The notes under the pieces are model-generated. The model did no database searches. It had not been told where the DNA came from and was given only the letters and a program-made list of their open reading frames with translations. Both the position numbers and the translations under genes were made by a program. Source: Desulfobulbus rhabdoformis (lineage in GTDB: Bacteria; Desulfobacterota; Desulfobulbia; Desulfobulbales; Desulfobulbaceae). Taken from it: DNA of 64,000 bases. The stretch spans positions 24,710 through 88,709 of the forward strand of contig NZ_JAFFQA010000018.1 of assembly GCF_016919065.1 (NCBI RefSeq), in the 5' to 3' direction. Position 1 is the stretch's first letter. Each line of letters begins with the position of its first letter. Of the stretch, positions 33,662-44,609 are shown in pieces.

Positions 33662-34411
33662 TTATTTGCCGGTCCAGGCGCGCCGGATGGCTATGCCCAG
33701 CAGCTCCAGCATGGCCTGATAGATGGCGATGGTGATGCCGATAAAAAAAAGGGCGATGAGTATTTTTGCCAGATCGCTCTGATAGAGGGCGATGCGAATG
33801 GTGTAGCCGATTCCTGCGTTGGCGGCGATAAACTCTCCGACAATCGTGCCCGCCATGGCCAGGGTGGCAGAGCCGGCTATAACCGTGGTCAACTGGTTTA
33901 AGTTTTCAAAGGTGCGGATTTTCACTTCAAGTTGCCAGCGCATGCGACCGGTGGCCCGGTAAAAGTGCTCGATATCGGTAACCGGCTTGGACATGATCCC
34001 CAAAACGGAGAGCAAAAGCGGAAAATAACAGATCATGGCCGCGATAAGCAAGCGGGTGAGAAACCCATCCCCCAGAAGAATAAAGAGAATCGGTGCCAGG
34101 GCGACAATGGGGTAGGCCTGAATATTGTAGGCCGCAACCTTGATAAAGGAGCCCAGCCAGGTGGATTGGCGGCCAATAATTCCCAGAGTAAACGCCAGGA
34201 TCACTGAGACCACTTGGCCGATGACCGCAATGGACATGGTGTTGAGGGTGGCAAGACCGTAGGAACGGTATTTGGTTGTCAGTGTCTGCAGCATTCCCAC
34301 AGGACCGGGGATAACGTAATCCGAGAGCTGGAGACTGTATTTCAGAAGTAGCAGGCAACCGATAAAGAGAGCATAGAGCAGAAAAAATTGAAGGATACGT
34401 TTAAGCAGCAT
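33662..34411 (-). CDS. ABC transporter permease, NitT/TauT type
   Basis: A 249-residue membrane protein with about six helices. It shows the binding-protein-dependent permease signature GSATLAMAGTIVGEFIAANAG near residue 190, where the conserved Gly of the EAA loop contacts the ATPase. The N-terminal FFLLYALFIGCLLLLKYSLQ is the first helix, and the segment VIPGPVGMLQTL is usual in SsuC/TauC-like proteins. The start overlaps the end of the ATPase gene by about ten bases, giving translational coupling. This type of permease is unlike BtuC, so it should not carry cobalamin itself. Confidence 0.88.
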   Translation of the reverse strand: MLLKRILQFFLLYALFIGCLLLLKYSLQLSDYVIPGPVGMLQTLTTKYRSYGLATLNTMSIAVIGQVVSVILAFTLGIIGRQSTWLGSFIKVAAYNIQAYPIVALAPILFILLGDGFLTRLLIAAMICYFPLLLSVLGIMSKPVTDIEHFYRATGRMRWQLEVKIRTFENLNQLTTVIAGSATLAMAGTIVGEFIAANAGIGYTIRIALYQSDLAKILIALFFIGITIAIYQAMLELLGIAIRRAWTGK

Positions 34412-35093
34412 TCATGATCTCCAATAAGACCGCATCCAGCTCTGCCGAGTTACGCTCTGTGTTTGTTCTAACATTGCATCCCTGGAGCATGCGTGGAGCG
34501 TGTACTTGGTTGCTGCCCTGAAACACCAGAATCGAATCACAGAACTTGGCCACTTCCCTGGCGTTATGGGATATATAAATAAAGTAACGGGCGGGAAACA
34601 TTTCTTTGAGAGAAAGGATAATTGTTTCCCGTGTCAGTTCATCGACATTGGCCAGGCTTTCGTCCATAATCAGCAGGTCACAGTCCTGCAGCAGGTAGCG
34701 GATCAAATTGACCCGGTTCTGCTGACCCATGGACAACTGGTCAAAGCGCGCGTTAACACAGTCGGCCAAACCAAAGAGGTCCACCAGTTTGTCTTTTTCT
34801 GGCAGCAAGGAGGGCGTAATGACTTTTGAGAGATGATGATCAACCGAAGACCAACCGGGCAACCGCTCTTTGTTATGGGAGTATAGAATGCGATCCAGGC
34901 CGTTTGTTATAAGCTGGCCAGTGTAGTCATGCAGTTCGCCGGTGATAATTTTGGCAAGCGTTGTTTTTCCAGCCCCTGAAGGCCCGAAAAAAGAGTGGAA
35001 TCCCGGTGTGATAAGTTGGAACGATACCTGCGCAAGGATTGGGGCTTCTTTTGCAGGATAGGTAAAGGTAAGCTTTTCGCAGATGAGGGACAT
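34401..35093 (-). CDS. ABC transporter ATP-binding protein
   Basis: A 230-residue cytoplasmic ATPase with Walker A FGPSGAGKTTLAKI, signature LSMGQQNRVNLIRYL (usual LSGGQ with the first Gly replaced by Met), Walker B DLLIMDESLANVD and the switch His in FIYISHNAREV. It pairs with the NitT/TauT-type permease whose gene overlaps its end. Start choice is open: ATG at 35093 puts the conserved LICEKLTFTYP right at the N-terminus, and ATG at 35126 or a TTG at 35186 would add 11 or 31 residues without homology. Confidence 0.87.
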   Translation of the reverse strand: MSLICEKLTFTYPAKEAPILAQVSFQLITPGFHSFFGPSGAGKTTLAKIITGELHDYTGQLITNGLDRILYSHNKERLPGWSSVDHHLSKVITPSLLPEKDKLVDLFGLADCVNARFDQLSMGQQNRVNLIRYLLQDCDLLIMDESLANVDELTRETIILSLKEMFPARYFIYISHNAREVAKFCDSILVFQGSNQVHAPRMLQGCNVRTNTERNSAELDAVLLEIMNAA

Positions 35094-35324
35094 ACTCTCG
35101 GCCGTCGTTGTGGCTCCCTGGGCCATCAGAAGGTGGTTGCGGGGGCCATGCCCTGCAATGGGGTGGTTGTCTGCTGGAAATCTCAATCTTTAGCAGTTTT
35201 TACGCCAGGATGAAACCTTTAATTCGATATAGACGCCACCAAAGCGGAGCTGAAAGAATGCGTATATTTTAGGGGGGGCGAGATGTTCAAGGAAGAAAGA
35301 AAATTTGAAATGAACTGCTTTGAC

Positions 35325-35346
35325 TGTCGCGGGCATGCCCGCGACA
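35325..35346. repeat. 22-bp perfect palindrome
   Basis: TGTCGCGGGCATGCCCGCGACA lies in the 380-base gap between the receptor and ABC genes. The half GCATGCCCGCGACA is like the head of family R (GGCCATGCCCGCGACCA). It may be a REP remnant or a stem-loop limiting transcription between the two gene groups. Confidence 0.6.
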
Positions 35347-35475
35347 GATCATTGAGGTTGCAAAGGATCGGCAGTGTGTTGGTTTCTGCTTACCGGTCCT
35401 CATGGTCATACCATCTTGGATGGGTCCGTTACCACTGCAAGCGGTCTTTTAACTACCTGCCATCGCGGCATAGCT

Positions 35476-37641
35476 TTAAAAGCTAAAACGCAGCCCCGCA
35501 CCAATAGTGCGATCAGTTGCGGGGTACCCGCGGGTGTCCTGGTAGGTTTCGTCGAAGAGGTTTTTGACATAGAGTTTCAGGGTACAGTCCTTGATGTCTT
35601 TCCACTGATGAAAAAGCAACTGCTCAACACCAAAATCAACCACATGGGAGGAATCTATGGCTATACGGTGAAAAACATATTCTCCAGGAACGGGTTCCTC
35701 TGCCACCTCGATTATCTGATCACTTTGATATCTGTAATCAAAGAGCAGGGTGGTGTCTGAAAATATCCTCCAGTCTAATCCCGCGTTGAGACGATTTTTT
35801 GCCCGGTCATCCAATGCTGTTTCACCAGCGGGTTCCCCGCCTTTATTCTCAAACTCCTGCCAGGCCCACCCCAACCTGAAGCGCAGGCTGTCGGTCAGGC
35901 TCCCTGAGAGCTGTAGCTCAATCCCCTGACGAATTACCTCCTCAAGATTAACGATATAGTCATAGTCGGTTTTGGCAAAACTGCCATTGCTGGCAATAAA
36001 ATCATGGATCTGGGCATAGGAGTAATTGAGCTGCATCTGGATGTCTCCGACCAGGCGCCGGGAAAGCACAAGGTCATAGCCCACACCGTGCTCCGGTTCG
36101 ATCCAGCCAATGTTGGGAATGCCCCTTGCCTGGGTCTCCCAGAAGGGGCCTGGATCGCGCCAGATTCGACTGATGCCGACCGAAAGGGATGTATCACGCA
36201 GGGACTGGGCAAGGGAATCGAGTTTATAGGTGAGAAATGATTTGGGCACCAGTTGGTTGTAGTCCCGCTCGACCCACAGACCTGCTCCCTTGATGTAATA
36301 TTTGCCTGTTTTGGGAACATAGTTACTGGAGCAGTGCATGTTGGATTCATAGCGCAGGCCGGTAGTCAGCGAGAGCTGGGGAGATATTTCCCAGGTGTCC
36401 TGGGCAAAGGCAAACAGGCTCTCACTCCTTTTTTTATACGAATCCCAGGAGGTTAAGCGAAAAGACGTTTCTGCGTTGTAGGCGTCCTCCTTGTTATAGA
36501 GCTGCTCAACACCTCCGCCAATGATTGTTGTGTGTCCGTCCAGCAGTTGGAATGAATTTTTGAGCTGACCACCGACCATGCGCCAATCAACATAGTGCCA
36601 GGCTTCCTTGGTGCCCAACGAGGGATCTTGACTGTTTATCCAGGCGAGTTTCGGATTATCAAAACCACCGTCTTCAAAATAGGCATCGGCTATCCAGGTT
36701 CCCAGATCGGTGGGGAGATTGAAATCCAGGCGGAAACGGGTTGATGTGGTTTCTTTTCGAGGCGCCTGCCAGGCGTAGGAGCTTGTCGTTGCCGAAGAGA
36801 GCGTCGGGTAGTTGCTGTCATAGTTGCTCTGCGCGTCTGTGGGATCGTTGACCACCGCCGATTCAGTTTCAATGTCGGCAAATGAGGTCGTCAGCGTGAT
36901 AAAACCATTGTTTGGCAGCATATAGCCAAGGCGGCCGACGATATTTTCAATATCTGTTTCCGTATGTCGCAGGTAGCCATCGGTGTGATAGAGCTGATAC
37001 CCCAGATCATAGGTGAAATTTTCGACACCTCCACTGATGCTGAGATTCTGCTGCCAGGTGTTGTAACTCCCGTAGGTTGTGGCAAGGGATCCGTTTGGCT
37101 TGAGTGTCTCAGCTCGTTTTGGAGGGCGAGTTTTAAGGTTGACCGCCCCGCCAATTGCCTGCCCGGGGTAAAGCGCCCAGTGTGGACCGGGAAAGACTTC
37201 AAGGGAGTCGATCAGAAAGGGCGGAAAAAGCGCGTAATTGGTCATGCCGACCCCATATCCCCCCATATTGCGAATGGCGGAACCATCAAGTGCGGTGATA
37301 AAGCGCCTGCTGGAATACCCACGCATATACAGGGTGTCTTCATCCGGGACGAGATCGCTTTCCCCCTGGAAATCCATGATGACCAGGTCTTTTAGATAAT
37401 CCGAGACATTGTGGGCATTGGACGGACTTTGGTAGTTTTCAATATCGATGGTGAGTTTTTGCGGTTGCAGATGCACCGCTGAGGAGCTTTTTTTTTCGAC
37501 AACTGTCATCTCGTCGAACTGTTGTGTTGCGCTGCTACGCTCATCGCTTTCTGCTGCCAGGGCTGTCTGGCTGATGAACAAAGCCAGAGCGCAGGTGCGG
37601 ATACTTATTTGCCCAAGACCAGCATGGGGCTGTGTTTTCAT
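35476..37641 (-). CDS. TonB-dependent receptor controlled by a cobalamin riboswitch
   Basis: A 721-residue outer-membrane receptor. A signal peptide (IRTCALALFISQTALA) is followed by a TonB-box-like DEMTVVEKK, a plug domain with MRGYSSRRFITALDGSAIRN and YPGQAIGGAVNLKTRPP, and a barrel ending in LRFSF with terminal Phe. Length and plug motifs are nearer to siderophore/porphyrin-type receptors than to BtuB (about 610 residues). Upstream on the same strand are a cobalamin riboswitch and terminator, so the ligand is probably a corrinoid or a cobalt compound. The ATG at 37641 has AAGGAGAC upstream; the frame extends further up but only into the leader. Confidence 0.9.
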   Translation of the reverse strand: MKTQPHAGLGQISIRTCALALFISQTALAAESDERSSATQQFDEMTVVEKKSSSAVHLQPQKLTIDIENYQSPSNAHNVSDYLKDLVIMDFQGESDLVPDEDTLYMRGYSSRRFITALDGSAIRNMGGYGVGMTNYALFPPFLIDSLEVFPGPHWALYPGQAIGGAVNLKTRPPKRAETLKPNGSLATTYGSYNTWQQNLSISGGVENFTYDLGYQLYHTDGYLRHTETDIENIVGRLGYMLPNNGFITLTTSFADIETESAVVNDPTDAQSNYDSNYPTLSSATTSSYAWQAPRKETTSTRFRLDFNLPTDLGTWIADAYFEDGGFDNPKLAWINSQDPSLGTKEAWHYVDWRMVGGQLKNSFQLLDGHTTIIGGGVEQLYNKEDAYNAETSFRLTSWDSYKKRSESLFAFAQDTWEISPQLSLTTGLRYESNMHCSSNYVPKTGKYYIKGAGLWVERDYNQLVPKSFLTYKLDSLAQSLRDTSLSVGISRIWRDPGPFWETQARGIPNIGWIEPEHGVGYDLVLSRRLVGDIQMQLNYSYAQIHDFIASNGSFAKTDYDYIVNLEEVIRQGIELQLSGSLTDSLRFRLGWAWQEFENKGGEPAGETALDDRAKNRLNAGLDWRIFSDTTLLFDYRYQSDQIIEVAEEPVPGEYVFHRIAIDSSHVVDFGVEQLLFHQWKDIKDCTLKLYVKNLFDETYQDTRGYPATDRTIGAGLRFSF

Positions 37642-37921
37642 GGTGCGTCTCCTTGATAAGCTGTGGTTTTTTGTTGAGACTGAAAGTGAGGGGCACGCAA
37701 CCTGATCATCAGACCCAACTCCCAGGCTCTGGTAATGCTTGAGGGAACGATGCCCCCAGGAGAAGGGACTTGAGAGAAGGCAAGCAGGAAGAGGAGAGGC
37801 AGGGGAGGAGGGCTGACTGAGGCAGTAAGCTATGAGGGATGGCCTGAGAGTGTTGCATGGTTCCTCGCATAAAAAGAAAGAGGAAGCGACAACATGGGGC
37901 CGGAGTACGGTTGCTGGATAC
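37642..37921. other. structured leader between riboswitch terminator and receptor start
   Basis: 280 untranslated bases on the minus strand. A stem GGGGGCA (near 37757) / TGCCCC (near 37694) closes a region with further pairing (ACCAGAGCCTGGG, TCTGATGATCAGG). It matches no riboswitch class I know. It may be a second control element or simply GC-rich leader. Confidence 0.35.
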
Positions 37922-37960
37922 AAAAAAAAATCCCGGATCGAAAAATTTCGATCCGGGATA
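37922..37960 (-). terminator. rho-independent terminator of third cobalamin riboswitch
   Basis: On the minus strand ATCCCGGATCGAAA / TTTCGATCCGGGAT forms a near-perfect stem followed by nine T. It is the same stem sequence as in the riboswitch terminators at 17.9 and 18.6 kb. Confidence 0.88.
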
Positions 37961-37979
37961 GCCCTTTATATCCGCAGAA

Positions 37980-38258
37980 ATAGTATGTACCGGATTCGCC
38001 GCCGTCCACGCAGTCGTCCAGAAAGGCTCCCTGAAGCCAAAGAGTCTTAGTGGTTGTGCACACGTACTCTTTCTGACTTAGAGAGCGTTCAGGTAGGTCT
38101 TCTGACTTCCGGATCAGTCTACTAGCTGCGTCTTCCCAACCTGGATGAGCAATCCCAAGGTTAGTGACATGGTGCAGCGTTCGTTCTCGGTCACAGCGGC
38201 GGGCCCGTCCCTGATTTACACAGGGTTCCCTTTTATGTTCTTATGAACACCTGACGTG
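37980..38258 (-). promoter_or_regulatory. cobalamin riboswitch (receptor at 35.5-37.6 kb)
   Basis: Minus strand: AGGTGTTCATAAGAACAT, AAAAGGGAACCC, GGGCCCGCCGCTGTGACC, TTGGGAAGACGC and the B12 box AGTCAGAAGACCTACC at 38107-38092, in canonical order. Sequence after the box (CGACTGCGTGGACGGCGGCG, CTGCGGATATAAAGGGCTAT) is homologous to that of the rightward riboswitch at 18.4 kb. Confidence 0.92.
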
Positions 38259-38263
38259 ATGAG

Positions 38264-38292
38264 AAAAGAACAGGTTGGTGTGAAAATGTCAA
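38264..38292 (-). promoter_or_regulatory. possible sigma-70 promoter of third riboswitch RNA
   Basis: A perfect TTGACA (38292-38287) stands 16-17 bases before a poor -10 (TCTTTT) that leads directly into the aptamer. Confidence 0.4.
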
Positions 38293-38355
38293 GGATATTG
38301 TCTGGTTAGCAGCAGGGGGGAACTGAAAAAAACACTCTTCCGATTTCGGGCAGAA

Positions 38356-40218
<1,863 letters not shown>

Positions 40219-40357
40219 ATCTTTTCGGTCCTCAACCTACAGAAATCTATGCAGAATGCTCCTGGGGGCTGCGGGTGAAGCTGAACAGGGTGGGTGGTTC
40301 AAATTCTGTATACATTGAAGATGATACGCCGTTAAGTGATCACCCACGGATGCGGCA

Positions 40358-40924
40358 TTATATGAACCGCATAATCTCGTCGACTTCTTTTCGTGGTGTT
40401 GGTTTTACGTGGGCCCCTTCTTCGTAGCCATAGACGATAAGCGCCGCGACAGTTTCTTCCTTAGGCAGGTTGACCGCCTGAGCGATTGAATCCTCGTCTA
40501 TCACACCAAAGATGCAGGTGCCGACCCCTTTGGCATGAGCTGCCAGGCAAAAGGTTTGACAGGCGATTCCCGCGTCAAAGGCTTCCCAGATGGGCGCGTG
40601 ATCCTCTGACAATCCCTCTTTGACCATATCGCGTTTTGCCTGGTCAAAGGTGCCGCTCTTTCCTTTGACAAAACTCAGAACAGCAACCCCTTTTGCATTT
40701 TGCAGGGTTTTCATGTTGTAGACAAAGCCTTTAACACCATCACTTGCCAGCTTGGCAATGGTTGCCTCGTCATCGACCAGGGTGTAGCGGGCAATCTGGT
40801 AATTTGCCCATGAAGGTGCCCAACGGCTGATCTCGATAATCTCCCGCATGGTCTCGCGGTTGACTTTTTCATCTTTGAATTTTCGAACGCTTCTACGCTC
40901 TTTAATCATTTCAATGGCGTCCAT
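40358..40924 (-). CDS. nitroreductase family protein
   Basis: A 188-residue FMN-dependent flavoprotein of the nitroreductase superfamily. The N-terminal IKERRSVRKFKDEKV binds the FMN phosphate through its Arg residues, RWAPSWANYQ covers the flavin, and the C-terminal half has AGIACQTFCLAAHAKGVGTC and VAALIVYGYEEG. The length is typical for the short NfsB-like group in anaerobes. Substrates may be quinones, nitro compounds or enoates. It has its own leader of over 500 bases, with ACAAGGAGGAAAAC before the ATG. No operon partner is apparent. Confidence 0.9.
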   Translation of the reverse strand: MDAIEMIKERRSVRKFKDEKVNRETMREIIEISRWAPSWANYQIARYTLVDDEATIAKLASDGVKGFVYNMKTLQNAKGVAVLSFVKGKSGTFDQAKRDMVKEGLSEDHAPIWEAFDAGIACQTFCLAAHAKGVGTCIFGVIDEDSIAQAVNLPKEETVAALIVYGYEEGAHVKPTPRKEVDEIMRFI

Positions 40925-41064
40925 GTTTTCCTCCTTGTTGAATGCTTACAGAGTCAGGTTAAAGGCTACTCTACGTTAATCTTCGATTTTCAACAATCTC
41001 GATCATGATGAGGAATACATCGCACCTTTGTTTTGAAAGAAGATTAACTGGAGGCTGTGTCTGC

Positions 41065-41110
41065 ATAAAGAACAACAAAAGGTTCCTTGTTATATTGAGA
41101 AGGAACCTTT
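41065..41110 (-). terminator. rho-independent terminator downstream of flagellin
   Basis: On the minus strand AAAGGTTCCTT pairs exactly with AAGGAACCTTT over an 11-base loop, followed by TTGTTGTTCTTT. It lies about 340 bases past the flagellin stop. Confidence 0.7.
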
Positions 41111-41232
41111 GTGTGTTTTATATCTAGTAAAATATCGTATAGTTATGGACGGATTGTGGGGCGATCGATGTCGCGTTGTCAGCGAGTGGGATATGTGCCA
41201 GGTTTTGCAATTACCCCCTTAACGCTTTATGT

Positions 41233-41447
41233 CCTGAATCCGTGATGACGGGGAGACTGAACAAGGTATCCTTATACTGGGAAGATTTTTTTTAACAAAA
41301 ACATGTTTGTCCAATATCACCCGCCGCCCTCTGAGGAATCCATCAGTACGTCGTCTACATTGTCTGCAACATACCGATAAAGTATATTTTGATCGGCATG
41401 TTGCAAACATTGAAACTGACACACCTATCAGTGCTCATGGATTCAGG
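41233..41447. repeat. long family F variant
   Basis: Left end CCTGAATCCGTGATGACGGG with subterminal CTGAACAA; right end GCTCATGGATTCAGG. The 180-base interior contains a strong palindrome (GCAACATACCGAT / ATCGGCATGTTGC, about 41364-41407). It is almost twice the length of the copy at 28.4 kb and ends 5 bases from the flagellin gene. Confidence 0.6.
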
Positions 41448-41451
41448 TAAT

Positions 41452-42270
41452 TCATTCTTCCGCCATACTGAACAGTTTCAAGGCCGTACCCGCCGATTGA
41501 CGCGCCTGCATTTGAATGGCGATCCCAGCCTTTTCAAGTATCTGGCTTTTTACAAGCTCGGAGGCCTCTGCTGCGAAATCGGTGTCATTAATGCGTGATC
41601 TCGATTCGGCCATGTTGACTGAGGTTGTCCCCAGATTGGATATAGCGGACTCGAAGCGGCTTTGTACTGCCCCAAGATCAGCGCGGGAATTCGAAATCGT
41701 TGTCAGGGCACCATCTATCGCTTTAAGGGCATTCTGGGCACTTTCAGCGGTAGAGATATTCTGTTCGCCTAACCCAAGATTTTCCGGGCTCATGTCACTG
41801 ATGGAGACTTCAATGGTTTCACCGCTGTTTGCACCAACCTGAAACGATGCCCCTTCAAAATCGCCATTTAAAAGCTGTTGTCCATTAAAGGTGGTCTGCT
41901 CAGAGATTCGGGCCAATTCCTCCTGTAGTTGACTGAACTCTTTGTTCATTGCCGCCCTGTCGGAACTGTTGTAGATGCCGTTACCGGATTGTACGGCCAA
42001 CTCCCGCATACGTTGTAAGGCATCCGACGATTCGGCCAGGGCACCGTCAGCTGTCTGGGTCAGTGAAATACCATCCCCGGCATTGGTCATGGCCTGATTG
42101 AGTCCCTGAATGAGGGCAGACATTTTGTCGGATATGGCCAGGCCCGCGGCATCATCCTTGGCGCTGTTGATTCGGCTTCCACTGCTCAACCTGTTGAGCG
42201 AGGTATTGGTTTGTGCATGAGCTTTGTTCAGGTAATTTGTGTTTGTCGAAGTACCTTTAATCGTGACCAT
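41452..42270 (-). CDS. fliC: flagellin
   Basis: A 272-residue flagellin made only of the conserved D0/D1 parts. The N-terminal half has [20 protein letters not shown] and the C-terminal half [20 protein letters not shown] and [15 protein letters not shown]. There is no variable D2/D3 insert, giving a short filament subunit as in many deltaproteobacteria. It is exported by the flagellar type III apparatus, so it lacks a signal peptide. The ATG at 42270 follows a very strong AGGAGGAGGAAAA site, fitting a highly expressed gene. No other flagellar gene is near, and no clear sigma-28 promoter is visible upstream. Confidence 0.95.
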   Translation of the reverse strand: MVTIKGTSTNTNYLNKAHAQTNTSLNRLSSGSRINSAKDDAAGLAISDKMSALIQGLNQAMTNAGDGISLTQTADGALAESSDALQRMRELAVQSGNGIYNSSDRAAMNKEFSQLQEELARISEQTTFNGQQLLNGDFEGASFQVGANSGETIEVSISDMSPENLGLGEQNISTAESAQNALKAIDGALTTISNSRADLGAVQSRFESAISNLGTTSVNMAESRSRINDTDFAAEASELVKSQILEKAGIAIQMQARQSAGTALKLFSMAEE

Positions 42271-42309
42271 TTTTTTCCTCCTCCTGCCAATGCCGCTAAA
42301 GCAATTCAA

Positions 42310-42975
42310 CCTATGTGTAAAAGGTATTTATTAATAACGAAAAGTCAATAAGTTGGATTTGTGTTCTGGGGCCTGCGAACAAACTCTTTTCATCTTTGAT
42401 TGTACCCTAGCCCGTATATCTTTCAAAAGGAAATTATGGGCCAGGCCAGCTCAAAATGAGGCTGAATCGCTCTTTTGAGAGGGCTGGTTCTTCAGAGTGT
42501 TGTGTAGCTAAACCTCTTTGCAAAAGGAGATGTAATCGAATTATTTAAGCCTCCAGAGAGGCAACCTGCTGTTTCTCCACGGAAAATGATCTGTGGCTAA
42601 TCGGGCAGTAGTGATTTCAGCTCAAAGACCCAATTTTTTGAGGGGAGTATACGTAGGCGGTTAATTTTTTTATAAAATTCAGGCTATTTGTCTACTGGGG
42701 AAAACCCTTATTTTCGTGACGAAAACGAGCTGAAAAGAAGGAGGAAAGGAAACAGGCGCGGCGCGAGTACAGCAGGGGCGGGCGAGGAAAGACTGTTGGG
42801 CAAGTACAGCCCCTTGTTGGCTGGGGGCATCAACGTTGCCTTCATTACTGTGTAAGGGGGGGGGCAATCAGAAACGTTCTTTTTGGAGTCGGGGCTTGCC
42901 TGAGTTTGTACAAAATACGCATTTCTGGGCGGACTTTAACCGATGAGTCTATTCTCGCACCACCTTTCAAAAAAC
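42310..42975. other. gene-free part of the flagellin to sigma-54 operon gap
   Basis: About 660 bases. Frames here lack motifs and ribosome-binding sites. The part near 42310-42420 should contain the flagellin promoter on the minus strand. I see no repeat copies or RNA gene. Confidence 0.4.
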
Positions 42976-42980
42976 GTTTT

Positions 42981-43158
42981 TCGTTTCATAGAGTCTTGAT
43001 TTTTTTGCTTGAGGCTCAGGCTGTGATTCCTTGTCTGTCATCGTGATTCCCACTTCCCCTTTTTTCTTTGAATCGTATTGAAACGAATCCGAACATTTTT
43101 CTCCTTATGTTTCATTTTGTTTTTGTCGACTGTTTCAGGTTTTGTTTCAGTTGAAAGG
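42981..43158 (+). promoter_or_regulatory. cluster of GTTTCA-type sites, candidate enhancer for sigma-54 promoter
   Basis: The element GTTTCA or its complement occurs repeatedly: TTCGTTTCATAG (42980), TTGAAACGAATC (43078), TGTTTCATTT (43109), TGTTTCAGG (43131) and the palindromic TTTCAGTTGAAA (43145-43156). The spacing of 40-220 bases upstream of the sigma-54 core fits binding sites for an NtrC-type activator. Confidence 0.5.
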
Positions 43159-43198
43159 TTGTTGATCTATTTGGCTGAAATTGCGCGATTATTTTTTA

Positions 43199-43214
43199 TT
43201 GGCATGCTCTGTGC
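43199..43214 (+). promoter_or_regulatory. sigma-54 promoter
   Basis: TTGGCATGCTCTGTGC has the invariant GG (43201-43202) and GC (43213-43214) exactly ten bases apart, and TGGCA matches the -24 consensus. It starts a run of signalling and transport genes whose neighbours include two sigma-54 activators. Confidence 0.7.
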
Positions 43215-43270
43215 TATATCGCAAGTAACCCCGCTTGATTGTATAAATGCATGAGAATAAGGAGATAAAT

Positions 43271-44488
43271 ATGTCATCAATAGCAATCAGTTGCGCAAAG
43301 TTTTGTCGGGAAAAGGAAGTGCTGGATCAGTTAGTCGCCGTTACGGGTTATACGGTTGTCCGCGATCGTGATCTCATTGAAAAAACAGCGGCACAGTTTC
43401 AGGTGGATCGGGAAAAGGTTGAGCGAGCCCTCTTTGGCCCCCCATCCGTGTTCAATAAATTTACTCTGGAACGAGAGAATATTCTTGCCCGCTGCAAGTC
43501 GGTCATCGCCGAGGAGTTGAAACAGGTAGACACCATTTATTACGGCATGATTGGTTTGCTCATTCCCCAGACGGTTACCCATGTCTTACGTGTTGGGCTC
43601 TTTGATGAGACCAAAAATAGACTGCAGCGTGCTCTGGATGAAGGACTGGCAGAGAAAAAAGCACTGAAGATCATGAAGAAAAGTGATGTCAGTAGTGGTG
43701 ATTTGGCCCATTATATATACAGAAAGCCGGCCAATGACCGCTCGCTCTACGATATCTTTCTGCCTATGAATGCAACCTCGGTGGAAAAGGCCGTCCAGAT
43801 TATCATGGAGAATGACATGAAAACAGCCCTGCTCCAGACGGCCCAGTCGCTTCAGGCGGTCGACGACATGGCTTTGGCGGCCAGGGTGGAACGTGCTCTC
43901 TTGAGCAAGGGATGCACAAATCAGATACAGTGCCAAGAGGGCAATGTAACCGTGTATATCAATGAAAGCGTTTTTAGCTTTGAACACACGGCCGACACCT
44001 TGAAAAGCCTGGTGCGAGGCGTTGCCGGGGTAGGAGAGGTGGAGGTTGTCGCTGGTAAGGATTACCATGTCTCGGTCTACCGCGACTGTGCCTTTGAATT
44101 GCCGGCCAAAGTTTTGTTAGTCGATGATGAGCAGGAATTTGTGCAGACCCTGTCCGATCGCCTGAACACCCGCAACTATGGCAGTTATCCGGTTTTTGAT
44201 GGTGAACAGGCCATGGAACTTTTAGAATCAGAGACACCGGATGTTATGGTCCTTGATCTGAAAATGCCAGGGATGCAGGGTGTTGATGTCTTGCGCCAGA
44301 CCAAGAAGGCGAAACCGGAGATAGAAGTTATCATACTTACGGGACACGGCTCCGAAGAGGATCGAAAGGTCTGTCTTGATCTTGGCGCCTACGCCTACCT
44401 GCAAAAACCGGTCGATATTGCAGAGCTGACAAAACTCATCGATACGGCTCATGAAAAAGTGGCCAAGGCAAAGGTATGCCGTTGCTGA
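43271..44488 (+). CDS. cytidylate-kinase-like domain fused to a response-regulator receiver
   Basis: A 405-residue cytoplasmic protein. Residues 1-190 resemble the cytidylate-kinase-like family of signalling proteins in Desulfobacterota (TGYTVVRDRDLIEKTAAQF, RVGLFDETKNRLQRAL). The glycine-rich P-loop is missing: the segment where it should be reads ISCAKFCREKEV. A BON-like middle (about 200-270, VTVYINESVFSFEHTADTLK) is followed by a receiver at about 280-395 with DDE, acceptor Asp in VMVLDLKMPGMQG, Thr in IILTGHG and Lys in YLQKPVD. A phospho-switch controlling a nucleotide-binding or binding-only module is likely. The ATG at 43271 has AAGGAGAT. It is the first gene behind the sigma-54 promoter. 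Confidence 0.82.
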   Translation: MSSIAISCAKFCREKEVLDQLVAVTGYTVVRDRDLIEKTAAQFQVDREKVERALFGPPSVFNKFTLERENILARCKSVIAEELKQVDTIYYGMIGLLIPQTVTHVLRVGLFDETKNRLQRALDEGLAEKKALKIMKKSDVSSGDLAHYIYRKPANDRSLYDIFLPMNATSVEKAVQIIMENDMKTALLQTAQSLQAVDDMALAARVERALLSKGCTNQIQCQEGNVTVYINESVFSFEHTADTLKSLVRGVAGVGEVEVVAGKDYHVSVYRDCAFELPAKVLLVDDEQEFVQTLSDRLNTRNYGSYPVFDGEQAMELLESETPDVMVLDLKMPGMQGVDVLRQTKKAKPEIEVIILTGHGSEEDRKVCLDLGAYAYLQKPVDIAELTKLIDTAHEKVAKAKVCRC

Positions 44489-44609
44489 TCACTGTGCAGG
44501 AGCAAGGGGGGAAGTATCTGCCTGCCGGGTGGCCCCTGAGCCAATGCCCGTCTGCCCCACTGCTCCAGGACAGGGGCGTATACCAATAACTCCATAAGGA
44601 GGGAGTACA

